Below are positions 7,580 to 14,432 of a stretch of DNA of 36,587 nucleotides, piece after piece. Under the pieces are notes generated by a model. It made no database searches. It saw only the letters and a list, made by a program, of their open reading frames with translations, and had not been told where the DNA came from. This DNA comes from Aquihabitans sp. (GTDB lineage Bacteria; Actinomycetota; Acidimicrobiia; Acidimicrobiales; Iamiaceae), in NCBI GenBank assembly GCA_025353965.1, contig JANXNS010000185.1, forward strand, positions 1-36,587. Reading direction: 5' to 3'. Each line of letters begins with the position of its first letter. Within the stretch, counting starts at the first letter, position 1. A program made the translations under genes and the position numbers.

Positions 7580-9097
7580 ATGACCCCTGTCACGGCAACG
7601 CCCGGCGCACCCACCCCACCGATCGCCATTGCTGGCGACGCGGCGGCCGCCACCGGCCATCTGACCGCCCCCATCGTCTTGCTGGACGACGCCTTCTTGG
7701 CGGACCTCGGCGATGCGTGCGCTGACGTGCGGCTGGACCCGGGCGAACGAGCGGAGGCCAGCCGAGATTGGTGGCCACTAGCCATGATTTGGGCCACCGA
7801 TGGTGAGGTTGGTCAGGTGGCCGGGGCGATCGCTCGGCCCAGCAATGTGGACGAGGTGGCCAACGTGCTGCGCCTCTGCAATGAGGCACGCGTGCCGGTG
7901 ACGCCAGCGGCGGGCCGATCCAGCGTGGTGGGCGGGACCATTCCCGTTCATGGCGGCGTGATCCTCGACCTTTGTGGGTTGGTAGGTATCGGAGCGGTAG
8001 ACGTGACCTCGGGAATCGTCGAGGTTTGGGCGGGTACGTTCGGCGATCGCTTCGAGGACGAACTCCAGTCCACGCATGGCCTCACCGTTGGTCACTGGCC
8101 GCAATCCATGTCGTTGTCCACCGTGGGCGGGTGGCTGGCATGCCGCGGTGCGGGGCAACTTTCCAACCGGTACGGGAAGATCGAAGACATCGTGATCGGC
8201 CTGGAGGTTGTCCTGGCCGATGGCTCCGTGATTCGCACCGGTGGACAACCACGTCAGGCCGTCGGGCCAGATCTCACGCAGGTCTTTGTCGGGTCCGAGG
8301 GCACGCTCGGCGTGATCACCCGGGCGTGGCTGCGGGCCTGGCCGGTCCCCACCCACACCGGTCAATCAGCGTGGGGGTTCACCTCGTTCTCCGGGGCGTT
8401 GGCCGCCATGCGAGCAATCCTCCAGCGTGGCGCCCATCCCGCGGTGCTGCGGCTCTACGACGGGATCGAATCGCAAAGAAATTTCGGGGTTGAGCAATCC
8501 GTCAACGTGTTGCTGGCCTTCGACGAGGGCGACCAGACCATGGTGGATGCTGCCCTCGCGGTAGTGGAGAAGGAGTGTGCGCCGGCCACCCGGCTGGACG
8601 ACGCTCTGGTGGACACCTGGTTTGGGCACCGCAACAACGTCGAGGCCCTGGAGTCGCTGATTTCCAAGGGTTTCGTGGTCGACACCATGGAGATCTCCGC
8701 GCCGTGGTCCGCCCTGGACGCCATCTACGAATCCGCCTCCGCGGCCATCAGCGCGGTGCCCGGCACCATGGCGGTTTCCGCCCATCAGTCCCATTCGTAT
8801 CTGACCGGTGCCTGCTTGTATTTCACGTTCGCGGCCCGGGTGGAGCCGGCCGAGCGGGATGCGTATTACGTGGCCGCCTGGGATGCAGGTAGCCGGGCCG
8901 TCCTGGCTGGCGGTGGGTCCCTCAGTCACCACCACGGCGTCGGTCTTAACCGGGCCCGGTTCGTGGCCGAAGCGTTGGGCAATGGGCTGAATGTGTTTGC
9001 GGCGATCAAGGCCGCACTGGACCCTCATGGGATCTGCAACCCCGGCAAGCTCGGCTTGGCGGACCCATTCGGTCTGGTGCGTTGGCCCTCCCCGTGA
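7580..9097 (+). CDS. FAD-binding oxidase, alkylglycerone-phosphate synthase (AGPS)-like
   Basis: A 505-residue flavoprotein of the PCMH/VAO fold. The FAD-binding domain spans about residues 75-260 (ARPSNVDEVANVLRLCNEARVPVTPAAGRSSVVGG, then GHWPQSMSLSTVGGWLACRGAGQLS and GSEGTLGVITRAWLR). The C-terminal domain has FGHRNN and a histidine run SHHHGVG at ~449-455 that is diagnostic for alkyl-DHAP synthases, and it ends HGICNPGKLGL. AGPS exchanges the acyl chain of acyl-DHAP for a fatty alcohol in ether lipid synthesis. Bacterial relatives are seldom tested and some may be simple 2-hydroxyacid or glycerol oxidases. It follows glpD, which makes DHAP, and overlaps the next gene by a GTGA junction. 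The family is well supported; the reaction is inferred. Confidence 0.82.
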   Translation: MTPVTATPGAPTPPIAIAGDAAAATGHLTAPIVLLDDAFLADLGDACADVRLDPGERAEASRDWWPLAMIWATDGEVGQVAGAIARPSNVDEVANVLRLCNEARVPVTPAAGRSSVVGGTIPVHGGVILDLCGLVGIGAVDVTSGIVEVWAGTFGDRFEDELQSTHGLTVGHWPQSMSLSTVGGWLACRGAGQLSNRYGKIEDIVIGLEVVLADGSVIRTGGQPRQAVGPDLTQVFVGSEGTLGVITRAWLRAWPVPTHTGQSAWGFTSFSGALAAMRAILQRGAHPAVLRLYDGIESQRNFGVEQSVNVLLAFDEGDQTMVDAALAVVEKECAPATRLDDALVDTWFGHRNNVEALESLISKGFVVDTMEISAPWSALDAIYESASAAISAVPGTMAVSAHQSHSYLTGACLYFTFAARVEPAERDAYYVAAWDAGSRAVLAGGGSLSHHHGVGLNRARFVAEALGNGLNVFAAIKAALDPHGICNPGKLGLADPFGLVRWPSP

Positions 9098-9483
9098 AAC
9101 TTGATCGCATGGTGGTGGTACGCGGCGCAGCGGCCGGTGCCCTCCTCGCCGTAACGGCGGCCCTAGCCAACGTGGTCTTGGCCGACCAGGTCCCCAAGCC
9201 CCGCGCCCTGCTGAATCTGACCCTGCTGTTCCTGCTCTTGGGGTTCATCGTGTCCGGGATTTCGGCAGGGCTGGAGGCGACGCACCAGGCCACCCGCCAC
9301 GGCGCGGCCGCCGCATTGTCGGTGTTCGTCCCGGTAGAGATCATTGGCGTACTCGGCCGCCTTGACCGCGGCGAAGGTGTGTCGTTGTTTGCCATGTTGT
9401 TCATCGGTTTATTGGCCTCGTCGGCTGGAACCCTTGGTGCCCTCTTGGGTGCCCGTCGTAAGGCCCGGAGGTCTTCCCTGTGA
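9094..9483 (+). CDS. small integral membrane protein (glpD/AGPS operon)
   Basis: A 129-residue protein with four hydrophobic segments: about VRGAAAGALLAVTAALANVVLA, LLNLTLLFLLLGFIVSGISAG, GAAAALSVFVPVEIIGVLG and LFAMLFIGLLASSAGTLGALLGA, ending in a basic tail (ARRKARRSS). No family is recognised with confidence. The GTG at 9094 overlaps the stop of the AGPS-like gene (GTGA), and the stop in turn overlaps the GTG of the FGGY kinase, so translation of the three genes looks coupled; the TTG at 9082 used in the track is a less likely start. Its place between a lipid-type flavoprotein and a glycerol-type kinase suggests a membrane role in the same pathway, possibly as an anchor or small permease. 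Confidence 0.75.
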   Translation: MKLDRMVVVRGAAAGALLAVTAALANVVLADQVPKPRALLNLTLLFLLLGFIVSGISAGLEATHQATRHGAAAALSVFVPVEIIGVLGRLDRGEGVSLFAMLFIGLLASSAGTLGALLGARRKARRSSL

Positions 9484-10919
9484 AATTGCTCGTGATCGAC
9501 GTGGGCACCAGTGGGGTCCGTGCGGCCATTGTCGAGCCGGGCCGCGGCGTTACCCGCAGTTACCGCCGCGAAGTGCTGCCGGTTTCACCGGCACCCGGAC
9601 TGGTGGAGTTCGACGCAACGGAACTGGCCACGGCGGTGCTCGCCGTGGCCAACGAGGCCGTTGCTGCCGCCAATGGGGCGGACGCGGTGGGCATTGCTAC
9701 CCAGCGAGCCTCCACCATTGTGTGGGATCGGGCGACGGGAGAGCCGGTCGGCCCCGGCCTGGGTTGGCAGGACCTGCGCACGATCGGCGAGTGCCTCACC
9801 CTGGCCGGCCAGGGCTTCCGTCTGGCCCCCAACGCAGCGGCCACCAAGGCCGCCCACCTCCTGGACCTGGCGGACCCGGACCGCATCCGAGATCTGTGCG
9901 TGGGCACGGTCGATAGCTGGGTGGTTTGGACCCTCACGGGCGGCCGCTTGCACGTCACCGATGCCACCAATGCGGCCCTCTACGGGATGCGAACCGTGGA
10001 CCAAACCGACTGGCACGACCCGATCCTGGCGGCGCTCAACATTTCTCGGTCGGCCTTGCCCACCGTGGTGGATTCCATTGGAACGATCGGCGAAGCAACA
10101 GCCCTGAGCGGCGCCCCGCCCATTGCCGGGATTCTGGGTGACCAGCAGGCGTCATTGCTGGGTCAGGGCTGCGTCCGGCCCGGCCAAGCCAAGATCACGT
10201 TCGGTACCGGCGCCATGTTGGATCTCGTACTGGACGGCCGGCCCACCTATGCCACCCAGGGGGCGGGGGGCACGTTCCCGATCGTTACCCGCGCTCAGGG
10301 GGGCGAGCGCCGCTGGGGTCTTGAAGCGGTGATGTTGGCGGCGGGCACCAACATCGAGTGGCTACGCGATGATCTCGGGATCATCGACAGCGCCGAACAT
10401 TCCCACGCCGTTGCGGCCTCGTGCGATGACAGCGGCGGCCTGGCCTACGTTCCCGCCTTACTCGGCCTGGGTACCCCCCGCTGGGATTACGGCGCCCGTG
10501 GGGCACTCTTTGGGATCACCCGCGGGAGTGGCCGCCCGGAGATCGTCCGGGCCGTGCTTGAGGGCATTGCCCAGCGGGCCACCGATTTGGTGGAGGCGGC
10601 GGAGGCCGATGGTGGCATTGCCATCCCGACGCTGCGCGTGGACGGCGGCATGTCCGCCAACCCCACGTTTGTGCAAGCGCTGGCCGATGCCACCGCTCGA
10701 CCGGTGGAGGTTTCGCCGGAGCCTGAGGCCACTACCTTGGGGGCCGCTTACGCCGCCGGGCTGGCCCTTGGTGCTTGGTCGGGCGACGATGACATTGCCG
10801 CCATTTGGTCACCCACCACGGTGGTTGAGCCCATTGGGTCGTTCGATCGGGAGCGCTGGGCCAGCACCTTGGAGCGGGCCGCAGCGTGGTTCCCCGAGCT
10901 ATCGGCGATCTCGTTTTGA
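9480..10919 (+). CDS. FGGY-family carbohydrate kinase (glycerol kinase-like)
   Basis: A 479-residue ATP-dependent kinase of the FGGY family. The N-terminal ATPase motif is VIDVGTSGVRAAIVEPG, a GDQQASLLGQG segment lies near residue 220, and the C-terminal signature is VDGGMSANPTFVQALADATARPVEV followed by EATTLGAAYAAGLALG. The last stretch is close to glycerol kinases, and a glycerol-3-phosphate dehydrogenase lies in the same operon, so glycerol or a related triol/ketone such as dihydroxyacetone is the best substrate guess; xylulokinase-like activity is not excluded. At 479 residues it is shorter than typical GlpK (~500). The GTG start overlaps the stop of the membrane protein gene (GTGA). Confidence 0.88.
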   Translation: MKLLVIDVGTSGVRAAIVEPGRGVTRSYRREVLPVSPAPGLVEFDATELATAVLAVANEAVAAANGADAVGIATQRASTIVWDRATGEPVGPGLGWQDLRTIGECLTLAGQGFRLAPNAAATKAAHLLDLADPDRIRDLCVGTVDSWVVWTLTGGRLHVTDATNAALYGMRTVDQTDWHDPILAALNISRSALPTVVDSIGTIGEATALSGAPPIAGILGDQQASLLGQGCVRPGQAKITFGTGAMLDLVLDGRPTYATQGAGGTFPIVTRAQGGERRWGLEAVMLAAGTNIEWLRDDLGIIDSAEHSHAVAASCDDSGGLAYVPALLGLGTPRWDYGARGALFGITRGSGRPEIVRAVLEGIAQRATDLVEAAEADGGIAIPTLRVDGGMSANPTFVQALADATARPVEVSPEPEATTLGAAYAAGLALGAWSGDDDIAAIWSPTTVVEPIGSFDRERWASTLERAAAWFPELSAISF

Positions 10920-11037
10920 CCCGTTCCGCCAGGGTCGAGCCCTCTCACTTGGACTCGACCCACTCGCGATGACCACACTTCCCCAAGAACTTGTGACGAT
11001 GTCGGGGCCTGTTCGCCTCGACACAGGAGGAACACGC

Positions 11038-11688
11038 GTGCCGCTCGACAACCCGGAGGTCGTTCCGACCACCCGCCGGACCTTCCTAACCCGTGCTGCG
11101 CTTGCTGGCGCATTGGTCACGGTGGGGACCGTCGGGCCGCTCACCAGGCTGCTCCCCGTGGCCGGCGCACAAGATGCTGCTGGTTCCGCACCGAAGCTCG
11201 ACGATGCAACCTTCGCCGCCTTTGCCCTCCCCCTTGAGATGGCTGCCGTGCAGGCGTACCAAGCCGCGCTCGACGGTGGAACGCTCGGTGACGAAGGGCC
11301 CATCGCTCTGAATTTCCAGAGCCACCACCAGTCGGTGGTAGAGGTGCTCACCTCGCTCTTGGCCGATGCCGCCACCACCTCGGCGCCGGACGCAACCATC
11401 ACCGCCAGCACCGTCGCTTCGCTGAAGACGGCAACAGCCAAAGCCGAGGTGCTCACCATCCTCTCCGAGCTGGAAGACGTGCTCGCCGCCACTCACCTGT
11501 ATGCGTTGGGTGGCCTAGTCGAGCCGAGCACCGCCAAGGTCGTGGCACAGGTCCTGGCCGTTGAGTCTCAGCACGCCGTGTATCTCGGTCGAGCAGGCGG
11601 CGGAGATGTCGCCACCCTTACGCCATCGGCCGCTGACACAAGCGCCGCCCGCATTCCAGGCTCCGCAGCGTCCCAGGGGGGCAAATAA
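11038..11688 (+). CDS. Tat-exported ferritin-like protein (intact ligands)
   Basis: A 216-residue protein with a twin-arginine signal (TTRRTFLTRAALAGALVTVG, RR at 13-14) and a cleavage region near VAGAQDA, then a four-helix ferritin-like domain. Candidate metal ligands are E67 (LPLEMAAVQAY), H96/H97 (QSHHQSVVEVL), E144/E146 (LSELEDVLAATH) and the ExxH pair E176/H179 (VESQHAVYL). The GTG at 11038 has an ideal AGGAGG seven bases upstream; the longer ORF of the track is read-through of the kinase region. Its 3' end overlaps the next gene by one base (TAATG). Export of a folded, metal-containing protein via Tat fits a periplasmic or extracytoplasmic iron or oxidant role; the exact function is unknown. 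Confidence 0.82.
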   Translation: MPLDNPEVVPTTRRTFLTRAALAGALVTVGTVGPLTRLLPVAGAQDAAGSAPKLDDATFAAFALPLEMAAVQAYQAALDGGTLGDEGPIALNFQSHHQSVVEVLTSLLADAATTSAPDATITASTVASLKTATAKAEVLTILSELEDVLAATHLYALGGLVEPSTAKVVAQVLAVESQHAVYLGRAGGGDVATLTPSAADTSAARIPGSAASQGGK

Positions 11689-12395
11689 TGATGTCGCAAG
11701 ACCAGCCCGCCCTCACCGCTGGTTTGCCGTCCCGGCGTGCCCTCCTCACCGGTGGCATCGGCCTTGCGGGCGCCGTCCTCCTGACCGCCTGCAGCAGCAA
11801 TCCACCAGCACCGGGCGTGTCAGGCCAGGTTGTGTCCAGCACGAGCACTCCGGCCACCGTGCCGGTCACCACGCCATCGGCCATTGCCTTGGCTGATGAC
11901 AAGACCCAGATCGCCACCGCACAGTCACTTGAGTTGCTGGTCGAGCAGTTCTACGCCAACCAGACACCCAGGCTGACCGACCAGACGATGGCCGATATGG
12001 CCCGCCGGTTCCGCTCCGCCCACACCGAGGCCGCCGCTGTCTACGGTGCGGCCAAGACAGGCATCAAGGGCGCCGACAAGCCCAACGAATCCCTCATGGC
12101 CAGCCTTCTGGTGCCAGCTGAAGAGTCGCTCAACACCGACGCCGCGATCGTTGCCTTCATGCATGACCTTGAGAGCATGCTGGCCGCCACCTACGTGAAC
12201 GCCGTTGGCATCTACACCTCGGCAGAGTGGCGCCAGAAGGCCATGACCTTCGGTGCCGCCAGTGCCCGACGCGTCACCGTGTTGGCCAATGGTGCCGCTG
12301 GCACGCCACCGAGGGGACCGCTGTATCCGCTGTCTGACCTCATCCCTGGCGATGCATTCCTGGGCGCAGCGGCCGCCAAAGCAGAGGGAAGCTGA
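11688..12395 (+). CDS. Tat lipoprotein with ferritin-like domain (degenerate fourth helix)
   Basis: A 235-residue protein with a twin-arginine motif SRRALLTGGIGLAG (RR at 16-17) and a lipobox LLTAC with the lipidated cysteine at 35, so it should be membrane-anchored outside the cell. The remainder resembles the preceding ferritin-like protein: helix 1 LELLVEQFYANQT, helix 2 MARRFRSAHTEAAAVYG, helix 3 HDLESMLAATYVNAVG and helix 4 GAASARRVTVLANG. Helix 4 lacks the ExxH pair that its neighbour keeps. The ATG at 11688 overlaps the upstream stop, with AGGGGG in front; a second ATG at 11691 is equally possible. The pair may act as a heteromer in which this member is a membrane-bound structural partner (inference). 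Confidence 0.78.
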   Translation: MMSQDQPALTAGLPSRRALLTGGIGLAGAVLLTACSSNPPAPGVSGQVVSSTSTPATVPVTTPSAIALADDKTQIATAQSLELLVEQFYANQTPRLTDQTMADMARRFRSAHTEAAAVYGAAKTGIKGADKPNESLMASLLVPAEESLNTDAAIVAFMHDLESMLAATYVNAVGIYTSAEWRQKAMTFGAASARRVTVLANGAAGTPPRGPLYPLSDLIPGDAFLGAAAAKAEGS

Positions 12396-12404
12396 CCGAA
12401 CCCC

Positions 12405-12410
12405 TACACT
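12405..12410 (+). promoter_or_regulatory. candidate -10 box of rnpB
   Basis: TACACT lies seven bases before the predicted 5' end of the RNase P RNA (GACGGTGAG). A clear -35 is not visible at the expected distance. The position relative to the RNA start is what supports it. Confidence 0.4.
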
Positions 12411-12417
12411 CGCCCAC

Positions 12418-12808
<391 letters not shown>

Positions 12809-12844
12809 ACTACCAGCCTGACCTGCGGATACAGTCGCTCGGCA

Positions 12845-13140
12845 CTATCGGGTGCCTCCTAGGCGCACACCACCCGGCCTGGAGTCCAACGTCAGTGCGA
12901 CAATCGCCGGCCCGACAACCGCGCCAGCCGTTTCGAACGCAGAAGCGCCCCATCTGGAAGCCCTGGTCCTTGCTCGACGTATTGGTGATCTTGCCGTCAG
13001 CGGTGATCGAGCCGAACTCGCTCACAGCACACGCCCAGAATGATCAGCCCAACCTTGCGGCAACCGGACCCAGCGCTCGTTGGCGGCCCGCCGGTGGGCT
13101 GCCAGCCCTGATTTCCGTCGCCAAAACCTTGATCGCTCAT
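12845..13140 (-). pseudogene. decayed FxLYD-like small membrane protein gene
   Basis: Reading the minus strand by eye gives pieces of one protein in three frames. From an ATG at 13140 with GGGAG five bases upstream comes MSDQGFGDGNQGWQPTGGPP, a glycine/proline-rich cytoplasmic arm, then a hydrophobic helix KVGLIILGVC; this frame soon stops. A second frame (from ~13022) reads EFGSITADGKITNTSSKDQGF, which matches the start of FxLYD-type domains found in actinobacterial membrane proteins. A third frame reads FETAGAVVGPAIVALTLDS and ends at the stop at 12845. The TM-to-domain linker is much shorter than usual, so there seem to be at least two frameshifts plus a deletion. The domain name is from pattern memory and is tentative; the broken reading frame itself is directly visible. 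Confidence 0.5.
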
Positions 13141-13225
13141 GCGTGCTCCCGCGCCCGCGAGCCAAGGACCGGCCCGCTCAGACCTAAGTCGTCGTAGGTC
13201 ACCCCCACATACCAGGGGTGGACCT

Positions 13226-13702
13226 TCAAACCGGGAGGTCTAGTCGGCCTTCGGCCAGGAAACGCTGCCGCTTGACGGGGTCGTCCAGCCCGAACAGCTT
13301 CCACGCCCACACCGCAACGCCGACCCCCACCAGCTCCAAAATCAAGGAGACGCCGAGATGAGAGAACTCCGGGATCTGGCCGGCGGCGAAACCCGCGCCG
13401 GGGAGCGGCCACCAGAAGACGTTGGTGCGAGTAAATGAACCGTCGAGGATCAGGTGGCACATGAGCCCGATCGGCACACCGAGAAGCCGGCGGCGAACCA
13501 GCCGGTGGCTCCGCGTGGCCAGCATCACCACCGCCATGATCGCGACCGCGCCTACCACTGAATGGAGCAGTCGAGGCCCACCAAGGACACCCTCGATTGC
13601 GGGCAACAAGGCGCCAGCAATGACCGTCCGGTAGTCAATTGCTGGGCTGCGGAATACCACCGCGACCAACACGACCGAGGTAGCGATGAACCAGATGAAC
13701 AA
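13226..13702 (-). CDS. YdjM-like integral membrane protein (putative metal-dependent hydrolase)
   Basis: A 158-residue protein with about four membrane segments (IWFIATSVVLVAVVF, a short re-entrant IAGALLPAIEGVLGG, VVGAVAIMAVVMLATRS and a C-terminal LGVSLILELVGVGVAVWAW). LLHSVVG and GLMCHLILDGSFTRTNVFWWPL resemble the HS and HxxxDxxT signatures of YdjM/LexA-regulated membrane hydrolases, whose true activity is poorly known. The start is a TTG at 13702, 16 bases after the stop of the zinc-ribbon gene, and no good ribosome site is seen, so it probably depends on translation of the upstream gene. It is the last gene of a PBP1/zinc-ribbon/membrane-protein operon. Confidence 0.65.
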   Translation of the reverse strand: MFIWFIATSVVLVAVVFRSPAIDYRTVIAGALLPAIEGVLGGPRLLHSVVGAVAIMAVVMLATRSHRLVRRRLLGVPIGLMCHLILDGSFTRTNVFWWPLPGAGFAAGQIPEFSHLGVSLILELVGVGVAVWAWKLFGLDDPVKRQRFLAEGRLDLPV

Positions 13703-13718
13703 GACAGGCGATCAGCGG

Positions 13719-14432
13719 TTAGGGAACGAGGAGGCGGCCGCACTCTTCACAGTGGGTGACCTCCTCGGGGTGCTTGTGGATTCGGGATGCCTCCACCGCC
13801 GACAGGGTGAGGTGGCAACCGCCGCACTGCGTGCCGACCAGCTTGGCCACACCAATGCCCCCACGGCCACCGCGCAGGCTCTGGTACTCCGCCAGGAGGT
13901 CCGCCGGAATGGCCTCCGCCGTGGAGGCCCGGGCGGTGGTCTCGTTTTCCAGATCTACCGCCAGCTCCGCTTGGGCGGCAATGAGGCGTAGCTCGGCGTC
14001 GTCCAGGACTGTGCTGCGCTGGCCACGAGTGACCACCAGTTCGGCAAGCTGCGTCTCGATCGGCTCGAGTTGTTCCATGATCACGAGATCTTGATCTTCT
14101 AGCTGAGTGATTCGACGGCCGAGGGCCTCGATCTCCTCTTGCAGGTCTTGGAGCTCACGGGCATTGGTGATCGTGCCGCCGTAGAGGGTGACATCGACCG
14201 CTTTGCGCTTGGCGGCAATGGTTTCGATCTCGTCATCCAGCCGCTTCTGCTGGCGGGCCAGACCATCTCGGGCCTCGGTCTCCCCCACGATCTGTTCCTC
14301 GACCGCTTCCAGCGCGGCTCGAGCCGCGTCCCGTTCCTCGCGTGCGGGCAGGTTCTCCAGCAGGTGGTGGATCTGATCCAGCCGCGTGTCGTGGGCTTGA
14401 ACCTCTAGCAAAGTGTCGAAGGTTGTGGTCAT
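13719..14432 (-). CDS. coiled-coil and C4 zinc-ribbon protein (zf-RING_7 type, Rv2229c-like)
   Basis: A 237-residue protein. Residues ~5-165 are a long charged coiled coil (heptads such as LQDLQEEIEALGRRITQLED), then a hinge (AIPADLLAEYQSLRGGRGGIGVAKL) and a C-terminal zinc ribbon with two CxxC pairs (GTQCGGCHLTLS and THCEECGRLL). This architecture is conserved in actinobacteria, including the mycobacterial Rv2229c type; roles near translation or nucleic acid handling have been suggested for relatives but are not established here. The ATG start and the TGA stop of the penicillin-binding protein share one base (TGATG), so the two genes are translationally coupled. That coupling to a cell-wall enzyme is somewhat unusual. 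Confidence 0.87.
   Translation of the reverse strand: MTTTFDTLLEVQAHDTRLDQIHHLLENLPAREERDAARAALEAVEEQIVGETEARDGLARQQKRLDDEIETIAAKRKAVDVTLYGGTITNARELQDLQEEIEALGRRITQLEDQDLVIMEQLEPIETQLAELVVTRGQRSTVLDDAELRLIAAQAELAVDLENETTARASTAEAIPADLLAEYQSLRGGRGGIGVAKLVGTQCGGCHLTLSAVEASRIHKHPEEVTHCEECGRLLVP

Noticed and set aside
10369-11037. 5' two-thirds of the 439-aa ORF at 10369-11688
   Set aside because: It is read-through of another frame of the FGGY kinase gene; the real gene begins at the GTG at 11038 with AGGAGG in front.
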